This document shows, piece after piece, positions 22,368 through 34,761 of a stretch of 64,000 bases of DNA. The notes beneath the pieces are model-generated. The model made no database searches. It was not told where the DNA came from and saw nothing but the letters and a program-made list of their open reading frames with translations. How positions within the stretch are numbered: position 1 is the first letter of the stretch; each line of letters starts with the position of its first letter. The stretch covers positions 1,612,001 to 1,676,000 of the forward strand of contig CAUJLY010000005.1 in NCBI GenBank assembly GCA_963281155.1, written 5' to 3'. The translations under genes and the position numbers were made by a program. Source of the stretch: Rhabditophanes sp. KR3021. Taxonomy: Eukaryota; Nematoda; Chromadorea; Rhabditida; Alloionematidae.

Positions 22368-24307
22368 TTAATTATTGGAGAAGTTATATGCAGATGAAGA
22401 ACCACGACCACCCCCGCCATTTCTGGGTCCGTCGAAGTTTGCTGTGTAGGCTGGTGTAGATTGAGGTTCAGCAGATGCCCCACCTCCAGCTCCAGACTTC
22501 ATTTGAAGCTCGATTAGGTTGGCTTGATCAATCATTCCTATGCTTCTGTAGTATTGCGCCCATTGTGCACTGTAATCAGGCTGCCCCCCAGCTCCTCCCG
22601 AACTGACACCCCGAGCGCCACCAGAACTTGCAACTGCACCTGAAGCTTGAGTTCCATTGTATCCAGCTCCGCCGGAATATTGCTGTCCAGCAGGAGTGGC
22701 ATTATATCCTCCTTGTTGTTGGTAGTAGTTGTCTTGAGCTCCACTCCATTGACTGCCTCCAGTTCCAGCTCCTTGTTGAGGGTATGCCGCAGAATTTGCG
22801 TTCCATGCTCCTTGCCCCCCAGGTGCCATGTAATTTGCACCAGCGCCTCCGCCACCTTGATAGTTTGAGAAGTTGCCACCTCCGTTACCAGTAAAAGAAG
22901 GTACGTCGGTGTTTTGTGGAATATCTCCCACCTTGATGCCAATCAAGTGCCGCGCAACATGGATGCAATATGCCGTGCCCTTGATTGAGAAGACCTTTTC
23001 ATTAGGACCACAAGGCGCATCTCTAGCTAATTCGATGTGTGCCCCAGATTCAGCATTCAACTAGAAAGAAGGATATTTAAAGGTTCAAAGATGTTAATTT
23101 AAATAAATGTCAAGTAAACCCAAAACAATTAAATCAGCAATCACTACCGTTAGTGGGCCAAAGAAATTAGAAAGTGATAGTTTACATGTGATTTTAATTT
23201 CGCGCAGGTATGACACCAACAAGTTATTGAAAACTCTTGCTGGTTCTTAAGATACGCTTGGATTAACTTTTTAAGGAACTTACGGCTTTGATTGTTTCTC
23301 CTCCTTTGCCGATGACCAGTCCAGTTTTGTTCCCTGGAACTGTCATGTATTGAACATCGGTAGGCTGGCCTCCGCCACACTTAGCAACGATTTCAGAAAT
23401 AAGCCTAGTAGCGTGGCTAATTTGGCTTGCATTTCCCTGGATGACAGCTGTACGGTCTTGACCTTCTGGATTGGTGTCAGGTTTGAATTGAATCTTGGAG
23501 CCAGTTTCTTGCGCTAAACGCTTGATCGTGTCACCAGCTTTTCCGATAATCATGCCGACAGCAGACTTTGGTACAATAACTTCACCAACAAAGAACTCTC
23601 CTGGATTTCCGCCGCTTGGAATGCTTTGGTTGCTCGTTCCTCCCCCATATCGTTGTTGTGGCATCCCTGGATTAGAGCGAGCAGGCATACCAGCCATTTG
23701 TTGTTGTGGCCCTGAGGAACTTCTTTGCTGTTGATCACCATTGTTAGCGTCATGAGACCTTAAAATTTCCTCGACCATCTTCTTAGCGTTCTCTACTTGC
23801 TCGTACCCCCCAGAAATTTTCAGAATCTTAGGTTGTTCTCCGGAGGAGTGATTGTCTTGTACCAACATCATCTTAGCGCCACTGTTTCCTTGCAGATTTT
23901 TGATGGTCTCCCCATTTTTGCCAATGATTAAGCCACACTTCCGTCCTGGAATCGCCATCTCAAAGTAAAGGCTCTTTTGTTGGTTGCCCATCTGCCCATT
24001 GGCCCCGTTGTTTGGTGAGCTCTTAGCATTTGAAACAACTTCGGCAATCAACCCTTTAGCTCGTCTACAAAGAATTACCAATTAAAGTAATGTAAAATAT
24101 TTAAACTTACTCAATTGCCTCACGATTTCCCGTGAGTGTAACTTCTCTGCAGTTATTCGCATTCGGATTCTGCGCCATTTGAACTTTGCACCCAGCATTC
24201 GCCTGAATCGCTTGAATTTGTTCTCCTCCACGGCCAATCACAAGTCCGACGCAATGATCTGGAACTTCCATTATTTCCACGATCCCGTCTTCGCCTCCAT
24301 TCTCCAT
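22368..24307 (-). CDS. FUBP/KSRP-type RNA-binding protein with four KH domains, 556 aa, three exons
   Basis: Exons 24307-24111, 24064-23284 and 23060-22368 join in phase to 1,671 bp. Binds single-stranded RNA or DNA; relatives act in transcription, splicing and mRNA stability. Seen: KH1 'VGLVIGRGGEQIQAIQ' (about 18-33), KH2 'CGLIIGKNGETIKNLQ', KH3 'VGMIIGKAGDTIKRLAQETG', KH4 'TGLVIGKGGETIKA' spanning the exon 2/3 join; each has the GxxG loop. The C-terminus is Gly/Gln/Ala-rich and carries 'DYSAQWAQYYRSIGM' (about 485-500), the Tyr-rich motif of FUBPs. C. elegans FUBL proteins are the likely relatives. Start: first ATG, immediately before an acidic leader as in the family. A decayed partial copy lies 4.5 kb upstream at 28590-29575. 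Confidence 0.94.
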
Positions 24308-24476
24308 AGTTGAATTTAGAGGGATAATGCCTGTTGATGGATTAATTAAATGTACTCATTTTTAATATATTTATATAGTGTATTTTCTAAAGCATTTATG
24401 TCACCCGTGATTTTTCAATTTTTGATGATATTCGAATATAAATTCGAATAAAATGTTGTTTTAAGAATATCTTAAT

Positions 24477-25990
24477 TTGAAAAACGCTTTTGTTCGATCT
24501 TTAAAAATAGCTCCTCAGTATACATATTTATATCTCCCTCAATTTCATAAATATAAGATGAGGTGTCCAAACGATAATATCAGTGACTATGGAGGCACCA
24601 AGAAAAAGTCTGCCACTGAGAAAAGTGTCGCGTTAGTAAGAAGTGCCACAATAAGACAAGAAATTGTCGCAGAAGGTAAGTCGTCAACCAGCAAGCATAA
24701 TCATCAAAGGAACTATTTGAAGCAAATGATGAAAAAGTAAAGAGTCTTGTAATTCTCACTGTTTTTTCGAAGTTGTTATTTTAAAATGATAGGACTTTGA
24801 AACGAGTTAATGAATGCTATCAAAGTAACAAAGAAAGAATCTCTTATGGATGGTTAGAACACAAGAGCAAATTAAAACAGAAATTAATTGCAGAGTTAGG
24901 TGGAAACAAAGGGGTTTATCGAAGAAAGATTTTGGGAAGCTGCGGTAAATTTAGATTTAAATCAAATATTTATATACTTTTGGGCATTAGATAAGTCTCC
25001 TAAACTTTAAAATATCTATGTAGCGCGTGGTAAGAATAAGAACCTAAATATGTTGGAGTTTCTGCGCCAAAAGGAGAAAAGACGGAGGACCTGTTAAACT
25101 AATGGAAGAGCATATCATGGGTGTTTGGTTGGCTATGTTGAACACCGGGCATACTACACCTAAAGAATCCAAATTTGCCACATTGTTCAAGGAGAAAGAT
25201 TGCGTAAAAGTAATATAACCAAAAGAGAAATTTTCTGAAGATGCGGCTTTTGCTATGAAAATGCAATAAGCAAAAGCAGACCAGAACTAACTAATTGTAC
25301 AACTAACCAAACGATGCTGTTCATACAGCTTCTATATGCCGAGACTTTGCAAATGTTAAGAGACTACCTTTATCAAAATCTGTTGGATGGTCATGCAGTC
25401 CACATGAGAAAACCAATTCCTAATAAAAATCCTGAATCTCGCATTGTGGAAGGTCTTAAGTACAATACTATTTGAAGAAGAGAGTTTGTTTTAAGTTGAG
25501 AAAGAAATTAAAGTATTATATGCTCATTTGTAGCTAAAGCTTAAGAATGAATTAAAGAATACAAAGCCCCGCGAAGCTGCAAAAGGTAATTAAAATGTCT
25601 ATGTCTTGCTAGATATACCTTCACATCTGAATGTTAGGGAGTTAACCTTTGATCAATTTATGAGGTTAATTTTGTACTGTGGTGTTTCTGGCAATTTTAA
25701 AGAGAGACTTGGTAAGCATATTGGAGATGCTAAACCTCGATATCCCGATTTATTCCTCTTAATGGTAAGATACGATAATTATAAAGAGTGTGAGAAACAA
25801 TAAGCAAATCGTGGCAGTTTCTATTGGTGGGTATCTTCTAATGAAGCGTCGAAATGTTTTGGGAAACATTGACTCGACCGGTCAATCTAATGACATCATA
25901 TATAAAAGGCATCCAGCAATTGTGAAGAGAATATCAAGTATTGTTGTCAGGAAGATGCATCAAAATTCAAAGAATATTATCAAATAATAT
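24477..25990 (+). pseudogene. relic 'copy A' of a family with a GIY-YIG-like domain
   Basis: Coding stretches broken by stops and shifts, in order: 'SVALVRSATIRQEIVAEGKS' (about 24625), a Lys-rich segment after an intron-like gap (24740-24790), 'MEEHIMGVWLAMLNTG' (about 25105), 'HMRKPIPNKNPESRIVEGLK' (about 25401), 'KKRVCFKLRKK', then 'VLLDIPSHLNVRELTFDQFM' and 'ILYCGVSGNFKERLGKHIGD' (about 25670), and 'GQSNDIIYKRHPAIVKRISS'. The same blocks in the same order occur in copy B (37945-38765, minus). VLLD...YCGVSGN...R...H resembles the core of GIY-YIG nucleases of the LEM-3/ANKLE1 kind (VYFLLD, Y-G, Arg). Homology of A and B is seen directly; the nuclease call is inference. Confidence 0.6.
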
Positions 25991-28589
25991 GTCTACTTTT
26001 AATATTTTTGCCCCTTTTTAGTTAACGCTTGATTTGTTTGTCCTTGATTGTTTTAAATGATTACCTAAAATGAAAAGAAAATTAGTGAATGTGATGGAGA
26101 AAAAGGACGACCTGGAGCAGGCCCAAATCCACCAAGCGGGCGTTGAATCTGACAGGAAGCATCCATATTGTACTCTTTGTCGGGGAAGCTTTCTGTGTTA
26201 GGTCTTTTGGAGAGTGGGGCTAAAAAGCAAAGAGATTATTAAGGATACCATAGAATTTGGTTAAATTTCATCCAAAAAAACGATATTATTACATCGAATT
26301 ATCAAAAATGCATAACATAATTACAAATCAAGGTAAAATATCGTGTACTGGGCCATCAAGTAAACTTTTGTTGGTTAAAGTTACATACAGGAAGAATTCT
26401 CGTCGTCGTCCGTAAAAGCTCTTTTTGATCCGATTGCGGATAAAGTTGGCTAAATAAATAATAAATAAAATAATTAAAAGTTTGATTAAGTTTTATGTTT
26501 AAATTTAAAGAAAATTTGATTATTGTGTTACAGTGTAAGGTATTGATAATGGAAAAACCAAATCTATTAATTTTAAAACTGCATGTCTTTTTATTACCAT
26601 TTATATATTAAAGTGAATGTTACAATAAAAAATGTGTCAATATATGAAGATATAAATATGTAGTAGTATACGATTGAGACTATTATAAATTTAATTAAAA
26701 AAGAAGACAAACTAATTATATCAAATCATACAACTATAGACTAAAGCATAATCAATAAGGCAAAAATGACACGTTGGAGTGTGTGTGCAAGCTTACCCAC
26801 CTAAATCAACCCATTTTCAGCCTTATCTCGTAACAAAGCAAAAGTATTATGATTCCTAATACACATTATATTGGATATATCAAGTGTAATATATAAAAAT
26901 TGTAAACTTTTTGAATAAAAAAACATAAATTTGGAAAACACATTACCTCTTTAGATTGAATCAATGACTCGTTAATATTATTTTCGTCTATAGTTTTAGC
27001 AGACATTACTGCAAAAGAGCATTAAGATATACCAAATAAGTCCTTATGTTTATATTAAATGAGATTAATATAAAAGATCAGTATGTCGTGACAATGTATA
27101 TGGATTATATACGATGTCGTCGAGTTTGGGCAATTTTGAGAAAAGAAAAAATTGGACAAGATTGGAGATGTGTGTCTATGGCAGATGCTAATCAAAGGGT
27201 CTTACAGTATCGCACTGTTTGCCTTTTTTTGAGTCTGGAACAAAGTGTATTAGAGATGGTAGTGGTTGGAAGAATGCCATGGTAAGTAAGGTGGGATTTA
27301 AGATAGGATGGACGTTCGGTGGCGTGGTCAATGGATCGTCAATATTTTTGTTCACATTTTAAGATCAAAGAAAAGTCTTTGTAAGGGTCATATGCCCTAT
27401 GTAAGTGGAAATTACCCCATTTTTTTGAAAGTAACCTATTTTTTGGGAGTAAGCTTTTTACCAATTGTTAAAAGCCAAAGATGGGGCCCTTTTCATGCTT
27501 TCGTTCCAAGAATCTATCAGAAACAGATAAAGGTTCACCGACATCAGGGCAAAATTGTGCGCGACCAAATGTAAGAGTGGTTCGCCTACTGATAAAAGTG
27601 TAACAATTTTTGCTTCAGTGTATAGTTGTACTATTGGCGAGATAGATAAGAGACAATTAATTGGGGCAACTGATGGAGCAATATTTCAGCAACGACGTAC
27701 TTTTGGTCAATTTTATGGCAATAAATTCACTTTGGAAAGCACAAAAATTGATGAGTTCTTTCATAAACAGATATTAAAATGAGCAAAAGGCATGGTAGCC
27801 TGATTAAATGAAGCAACACAGAATGGTCAAACGCTAGTAACCATTTCCACAAAACTAGGTGTACTAAAAACGCAAAAGAGAGTTGCAAATTAATAGCAAC
27901 TAAACGTTGTATTAAAAAACGTCTTGACGATATGAAAAGTCAAGAGTATTAATCAATAGGCAGCTGCATTTATGTCAAGAATGAAAGTTTAATAAATGTA
28001 TAAAACTGCTTTTAATATTTATAAGTATGAATTTAAATAAGGGAGAAAGGTGTTTATTAATTTGTAAAAAAGGAACTACGGGATTCTTTTAGAAAGGAAA
28101 CAATGGTATAATAATTATAATCAAACGATGATGTGTCTCGAGTCTTTTCTAAAATGTGATAATCGTAATTAGATGCGAGCGATGTTAAAAAAATGTTTCG
28201 TTGTAACTGATAAAAGAAGAGTGGGCTTGGGGTGACGTAAGCTTTACCAATATTTATTAATTCATTAATTTGACAACTGCCTGACTAATGTGCCAACAAT
28301 AACCATATTCAAAAGCAATAAAGAATCCTTGACACATTTTTTATTATTTCAATTGTATTTATGTACTTAATAATATTAGTTTTTAACTATACCTAATTGA
28401 ATAAGTCAAATTTTATATAATTAAAATCCTAAACTAATATTACAACAACAAATTTTTAATATGCATTGAATCATTTCATTAATTAATTAATAATATAATT
28501 ATGTATCAAAGTTTTTTACAAATAATTAGAAGCAGCTTTCAATTTAGCAGGTATTGTGTCTACAACGAAATTGTTGTGGGTAAAAATAA
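25991..28589. other. AT-rich region with further coding scraps
   Basis: Several short + frames with protein-like composition but stops between them (27046-27285, 27308-27574, 27555-27782, the last with 'GEIDKRQLIGATDGAIFQQ'). They may be the decayed rest of copy A or other inserts. No family recognised, and none is called as a gene. Confidence 0.35.
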
Positions 28590-29575
28590 ATATACAAAGT
28601 TTCTGCCAAATTATATTTATTAATTTAAAAATATAGGAGATAATTTTAACAATACATATATCAGGGTATTTTACACTTCATAAAATAGTTACTTATAAAT
28701 TACAAATAATTAGATAGTAGTTACTTAAAAAGAGACACTAATCTTAAAATATTACTTATTTGTATATGTGTATAAAACAATGCATAAATTTTGGATAGTA
28801 TAGTTTATAAATGCAAAACATATAAAGAGATCAATTTTATAACGGTACGATATATGAAAACTAAATTTAAACTCTAATTCTTATTACAATCAAAAAATAA
28901 ATATCAATTATAGTAAAGAAATGATACAAAATTAGAAATAATAATATGTGTACGATGATTAAAAGCATTACAGGAATAATTATAAGAAGTTATTATAGCG
29001 CATTTATTCTAATTTGACACAAAAGGTAAATCGTAGGAACTAGATGAAAACCACAAATTTGTATATGTTACACTTTATCATTGAAGAATTACTAAAGCTT
29101 TTAATTCTGGATCCGTCGAAATGTGCGGTGTTGGCTAGAGTAGACTGAGGTTCAGTTAATGCTCCACTGCCGGCTCCTGATTTCATTTTAAGCTCGATTA
29201 GGTTGGCTTGGTCAATCATTTCTATGCTTCTGTAACATTGGGATCATTGTACACGTCTTTTCAGTGGGTTTGTTGTCCCAAAAGCGTGTCTGTCAGCCAT
29301 AGCTTCCCAACCCTCAGTACCTCCATATAATTAATTCCAAAATTCATTTTCTGCTTGGTGAGTTGAGAAATTATTGCATTCATTTTCAGTGAATAAAGGT
29401 ACTTCAGTATTTTCTAAAACGTCACCAAGCTTTATCCCAACCAAATGCTTTCCAACGTGAATACAATACGCAGTCTCTTTGATTGAGAAAACTATATCAC
29501 TTGGAACACAAAGTGCGTTACAAGCAAGTGTAGTATGAGCTCTAGATTCATTAATAAACTAAAAGAATAATTAAA
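28590..29575 (-). pseudogene. decayed partial copy of the FUBP-type gene (last exon plus 3' UTR)
   Basis: Minus strand, same orientation as the intact gene. It starts at an intron-exon border equivalent to exon 3, reads '...SIKETAYCIHVGKHLVGIKL' against '...SIKGTAYCIHVARHLIGIKV' in the gene, lacks most of the Gly/Gln-rich part, then 'RSIEMIDQANLIELKMKSG' against 'RSIGMIDQANLIELQMKSG', and extends into matching 3' UTR blocks. At least two in-frame stops (TAA after the KH4 region, TGA before the RSIEMID block). Because intron-border and UTR sequence are included, it arose by genomic duplication, not by retroposition. Confidence 0.85.
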
Positions 29576-29689
29576 GTTTTAAAAAAGTTACTTAAATATT
29601 TGTATAGTTGGCCAAGTCGAATAAAATATTAAAATCTTTTTATTAAATGAAAAAAATATTAAAATGATTGATATTATTAAAAATTTCCG

Positions 29690-29860
29690 TGAAACACTTA
29701 TCTTTTAGCCTAATCAAATAGCCAACTTGTTCAGTAGACAATTCTTTGCTTACTTGAATTTTTAATAAACTTCACTAAACTAAATGTAGATTCAATTTTT
29801 GTACTTGTGGCTGAAACTGCAGACATTTCCCGAAATCTTTTATGTTCATAAATTATTACT
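29690..29860 (-). mobile_element. possible transposase C-terminal scrap (hAT-like)
   Basis: The minus strand reads 'SAVSATSTKIESTFSLVKFI', then Lys/Ser-rich residues, and after a stop and shift 'LSTEQVGYLIRLK'. The pattern resembles the dimerisation helix of hAT transposases (a ...E..FS...IK..R core). Very short and frameshifted; weak evidence. Confidence 0.2.
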
Positions 29861-30287
29861 GATGTGCAATATCTGTATTAAGTGTGTTTTTTAGAATATG
29901 GAAGCAAATGTTATAGCAATTGCGAAGAGAATGATACAATGACTGAATAAATGTTGCTGTGTATTTTATTTGTAAATCTTCAACTTGATGCATTTGCTGG
30001 CTTTTATAGATAAATCGGATCATAACATTATTATCTAAACCACAGAGAAATAAAGAAAGATAAAGACAGGAGGAGTTAATAGGTATTTATTAAAATAAAA
30101 GTCAGAATTGACTAAAGTAAGGGTTGCCATATGCTAATAAAATTTGAATACAGCATATTAAGTACTCGCATTTCGATACAGTTACATAAAATGCCAGAGG
30201 TTACAAAAACATATAATTGAGCATGTCTATTTATTTTATTGCCTTATATAATTGAAAACAAAGATTATTAAAAAGGAAAAAATTTGA
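29861..30287. other. 3' flank of astacin gene
   Basis: AT-rich; nothing recognised beyond probable 3' UTR of the protease gene next to 30288. Confidence 0.35.
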
Positions 30288-32880
30288 TTATGACTTGATA
30301 CAAGTACCTTGTGAATTTGGTGTATAACCGTAGCAACAAACTTTTGGATCATATGATTGGGAATCACTCTGTTTACTCCAACCTAAATTGATGGTCAGCA
30401 AAGTTGTTGGGCAATTGTAGGAGAATTTTCTGGAAAAAAATATTATTTAGTTGAGGTTAATTGAGCTTACTTTGAGCATATATTGGGTTCAGCTAATTGT
30501 GCATCCCCATCAACAAATCTCTTCCCTCGACGAAGGACACGTCTTCCTTGATTAATTATTTTGACATTTTTGGGAGTCATTGGGATAGAAGGATCAGCAA
30601 AAGAAGAATCTTCTGTTCTATCTCTGGTGGTTCCAAAATCTAACTGACTCATCAGGTCACATGGCATGACTAATCTTCCTGTACAACGCACATTTTGTCT
30701 AGGTGCCGGAGCTCCACATGTATGTGTATTACACGGCTCAGTACTTTCATCTGATCCCGGACATCGTCTATTACCTCCATAACAAGCTCTGACTCGAGAT
30801 CTCGTTCCACTTTAACAATTATTAGTGGTAAAAATGATTAGATATATACTTACCAGCCACCACAAAGTTTTGAACAACCACCCCAAGCTCCCCAATTGCT
30901 CCATTCTGGGCCATTGAACTTCGTTGTTCTGGCGTAAGTAGTAGGTCTTTGAGTAGTAGTGGTCGTAGTTGTAGCAACAAACGTTTCTCTCAAATCAATA
31001 TTCTTATCTCCATCCGTAGCTAAAAAAGGTAAGTTTTTAGTAATTAAATGTGTTGGCACTGTGCTCGTCCTTAAAGCAATTGCAGTGGTAGGCCTAAATT
31101 GGGATCCGGTAGCAAGTGTAGGTGATATGATAACTGATGTAGTCAAAACAAAATCTCTACTTATCTTCTTTTTGCCTTTCTTCTTAGTGGACGTCTTTTT
31201 AGTAAACGGCTTTTTAGTGGTGCGTTTATTCTTTTTTTTACTATGTGGAGATTTAGTGCTTTTTTTAGGTGATGTCTTACTGATTAATTTGTATCGGAGG
31301 GTAAAACCTAGGTAACCTGATTGCACTATCCCATCTCCTCTGAAATGAAGTACAATGTCATCGCCTGCTTTTTCTGAGATTATAGATTGTTTTGGGGGTT
31401 CACAGCATAATCTGGCACCAGTAATTGATTTGTCATCCAAGTACTTTACTTCAAGGAAATTTGCACAAACATCCGCACAGGGAAAACTGAGATCCGATAT
31501 ATCAAGTTCGATTTTACGGTTAGCAGGAGCTTTTATTCTCCAGTAGCAATCTGGAAATAACGCAACCAAAACATTAGGAAAATTGTATGATTTAACTCGA
31601 AGCGAGTAATTTGATATATTTACGCATGAGTGTCTCAATTAAAAGCGAGGTTTTTGTACAAATTAGTCTATCTGACTGCTAGTAATATTAGATATTTTTG
31701 TATTGAACTTTTTATCTATACCTGTTTCTGGATATAATGAAGGACTGTTTATTGTTTGCCAAGTATTTTTAGCTACAAGCTCGCCTCCTCGACAATTGGA
31801 TTGTTTTGAAGGCGCAACTTGTTCACACAATGTGCCCGAATAACCACTTGGGCAGCGGCATTGTGAGCATCTATTCGGATCGGTGTAACCATTATTTTTG
31901 CATCTCAACTCTGCTCCACATTTATCTTGGCAATAACGTTGGTTAATCATTCTAGCATCTTTGTAAGAAATTGCCGTTCTCTGGCCAATTGTTTGTTGAT
32001 AAGCAGGATCCTTTGTAATGATTGAGTAGCTTACCCAATCAGTACTGAACGCTTTGGAGCCATAATGCATGACTGAACCAAGATCGTAGGACATATCCAT
32101 GTTGTCGGAGGTTAAAGGAGTCCTCTTTTCGAAGTTTGATTGCGTTCCGCGGTAAATTTTGGTCCAATCTATTTTGACGTATCCATCGCGATCGTAACGT
32201 GATTGTTCATGCCAGAGTCCTAAAGCGTGAAGTGTTTCGTGTGCCACTATTCCTTTCTGAAAGTTAAAAATTAACAAACTTCTTTCAAATATACTAAGAC
32301 TTACAGATTCACATCCATACCCAATCGAAACTTGTTGCCTCCCACCTTGTCTGCCAACATTAGACCAACATCCCGAACCTCTAAAATACTGCAAATGATC
32401 CCCAACTGCTCCTTCTACAAATCTCATACAAGTTTCCTGTTCTAGATGATCTAATGCCTGTCTGATAAGTCTTCTCCACGCTCCATCTGAATTAGCCAAC
32501 GTGTAATAGATCGTCTTTTCTTTCCATAGATATTTGGCTCCAGGTTGAGCCTGTCTTTTCCCCAATTTTCTGTCCCCGCGGACTTCCTTTAGAATGTCGT
32601 TGGCTTGGTCTAAGTTTAAAAGGATGTCATTTTCAAATAAGTCGTCTGACACTTTTCTGTTAACAGAAGCCTCAGTTCCATCATTAAAAGTTGCTTTTTT
32701 CATGTCATCAGCTCCGGCATCAATAACAGCATCTGAGAAAATACCGAACTTACTAGCTGAGGAACTTCTAATTTCATGCAACAAAAACTTCAACTCAGCA
32801 GTATCTGCACCATCTCCAATTGTCCGAACATGTCCGGCAAATAATAATAGCAAAAATAATAAATTTAAATAAATCACCAT
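30288..32880 (-). CDS. astacin metalloprotease with EGF, CUB and TSP1 domains, 762 aa, five exons
   Basis: Exons 32880-32305, 32256-31722, 31550-30854, 30809-30471 and 30429-30288 join in phase to 2,289 bp. A secreted zinc endopeptidase; nematode relatives with this layout (NAS-33 to NAS-39 group, which includes DPY-31) process collagens and act in moulting or hatching. Seen: signal peptide 'LLFLLLLFAGHVRT'; propeptide ending at a dibasic 'KLGKRQAQPG'; zinc site 'HETLHALGLWHEQSR' (198-212); Met-turn 'GSVMHYGSKAF'; EGF-like Cys cluster ('CRCPSGYSGTLC'); CUB domain from 'CRGGELVAKNTWQTI' to 'GYLGFTLRYKL'; a Lys/Ser/Thr linker; TSP1 'EWSNWGAWGGCSKLCGG'; and a Cys-bearing tail. Intron 1 is 48 bp, stop-free and in frame, next to the zinc site. 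The exact NAS number is not assigned. Confidence 0.94.
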
Positions 32881-33462
32881 CTTTATTGTATTTAGCAAAA
32901 AATTGACTTCCTTTTATATGGTCTAGCAGCAAAACTTTTTTATCAAAAGTACATAGAGGTGGAGTTGAAAAATTAGAGAGAGTATTATCGAATTAATAAA
33001 GTAACTTTTCTGGTGATTCAGATCTCTTGTAACCTAAAATAGGTGTCACAAATTAAATATCTAAATGTGTGAAATGATAATACCTGTCTCGAGGTATTAA
33101 GAAAGGAATTAAAGTAAAGATGCGTCTAGCACTAAAGGTCATGGCTTATTTGAATAGCCAAAATATAAGGAACTTTCAAAAAATAAATAAAAGTATTCGG
33201 ATCATCAAATTGTAACTACTTAAACATAATAGAAACTATTTGTTGATCAGGGGCATATTTACTTTGCAGTCAAAAGGAGATTTGACGTTAATTAGAAACC
33301 TTATTTAAAACATTCCTTAAAATAAAAATAAATACAAAGCCTTGTATCAAACACAAAAATTAGATCGCCAAAATAAAAGATATTGTGATCTTTGAATGAA
33401 ACCCCTTCTTTAATTTGCGAATTAATCTCAACTACCAAAGCCTTTTCTCCATTTAAATTTAC

Positions 33463-33734
33463 TTAATTTGTTTCACGTTCTTTTTTGACTAATTCACACA
33501 TACTGCCATCAACAAGTTGAACAAATCCCAGACAAATCGTGTCAATTGTTAGTGAATCTGTATACATTACCTCTCCCGTTGGACGATTCTAAATCCTATT
33601 GACATGGCACTAATTTGGTTGTGGAGTTTGAATAGGAAATAATAAAGTGATATCGGGAAGACATCTTAAATTGCAATATTGATATCTAACCAATTTGACA
33701 AAAGTGAGATTGATTTGAGGTGGCAGCTGAATCT
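33463..33734 (-). pseudogene. broken ORF, possible secreted-protein remnant
   Basis: A minus-strand frame of about 90 codons follows an acceptor-like TTTTTTAG (next to 33735) and ends with TAA at 33463, interrupted by two TAG codons. Segments 'LPPQINLTFVKLVRYQYC' and 'DSLTIDTICLGFVQLVDGSM' look protein-like and contain Cys. Both TAGs lie in TTAG contexts, so missed acceptors are an alternative to decay, but no matching donors were found. Confidence 0.3.
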
Positions 33735-34188
33735 CTAAAAAACCATCACACAATACGTAAACTCGAACAAAAACGGATAATTGGCTCACTTGGACTTTTT
33801 AACATTAATTTGATAAGTACAAAAAATCACTACAGCAATATTAAATTAAAATCAAACTACGATCAAGATATTGTCAAACAAATCAAATTAAAAAAGAGAT
33901 GACAATCAGATACAGATTAAAACATTAAGTAACTTTAATAAAAATATTAACCTTATCTGATGGATTCTTTTCAAACAAACCATTTAAAACACAACGACAA
34001 GAAATTTTTATTTAGAAGTGAGATTTCAAATTTATATAATATTCAAGCAATGTCGATAATAAACACCTTTGGGTGGATGAGTCGAGATGTAGGTATTTAT
34101 TTGTTGGTAATTATAATAATTTAAAGTTCTGGAAACAAGTTTAACGTCAATAAGGAAGGGAGTTGTTGGGGAAGGACAAGTTGTTGCA
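33735..34188. other. intergenic, no gene seen
   Basis: AT-rich, 454 bp, including the 3' flank of the first EF-hand gene. A 60-codon + frame here is Lys-rich and unsupported. Confidence 0.35.
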
Positions 34189-34644
34189 TTACCACCAAGA
34201 TTTGTCATTGTTCTCTTTTAGTGTATTTTCGAATTCAGACCACGATATGAAGCCATCGAAGTTGGCATCGTAGTGTTCTAGGACGGCATCTGTTTCATGT
34301 TCGTAAGTGTAGATAAGTTGAGAGTTGAAGGTAAGAGCTTTGTTATGTTCCAGCCCAAAATCTAGATGAGCTTTGATAACTTCAAGACCATCTAATAGAT
34401 AGTTGTTGTCGATATCAATGCTCTTGAAAAACAGGTAGTGGCGATGAGTTATATCCTTGGCATAGACATTTGAATCCAATTGGTCATTGTAATGTTCGTC
34501 GATGTATCTAAATACTTGATTAATAAATAGTTAATCTGTTTCTTACTTTACACTTTCAGCCAGATGCTTTGTAAACAGTGAATCATTGGCAGAAGAAAAA
34601 ATTATCATGCAAAAGACAGCAAACAAAACTAGAATACGTGTCAT
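34189..34644 (-). CDS. secreted EF-hand protein (MCFD2-like), 138 aa, tandem copy 1
   Basis: Exons 34644-34547 and 34507-34189 join in phase. Seen: signal peptide 'ILVLFAVFCMIIFSSA', then two EF-hands with loops 'DIDNNYLLDGLE' and 'DANFDGFISWSE'. The layout (signal peptide, short helix, 'HYLFFKSIDIDNN', two EF-hands) matches MCFD2-type calcium-binding proteins of the secretory pathway. First loop: D, D, N, L and D at the expected ligand spacing. It is the most diverged of three adjacent copies with the same exon structure (first exon about 95-98 bp, phase-2 intron). Confidence 0.85.
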
Positions 34645-34761
34645 TTTTCTGAATAAAGCTAATAATAAACGAAAAAAACAACCACGACTCTTTGATGTCT
34701 ATTTATATGCCTTTTATATTAACGAAAATTTAAATACAAAAACAAAAATTAATTAATACCT

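Noticed and set aside
22538..23064. Several long frames on both strands over the KH gene's last exon
   Set aside because: Shadows of the Gly/Gln-rich C-terminus of the FUBP-type protein; low-complexity coding often leaves other frames open.
30959..31546. Plus-strand frames of 118 and 63 codons
   Set aside because: Antisense shadows of the CUB and linker exon of the astacin gene.
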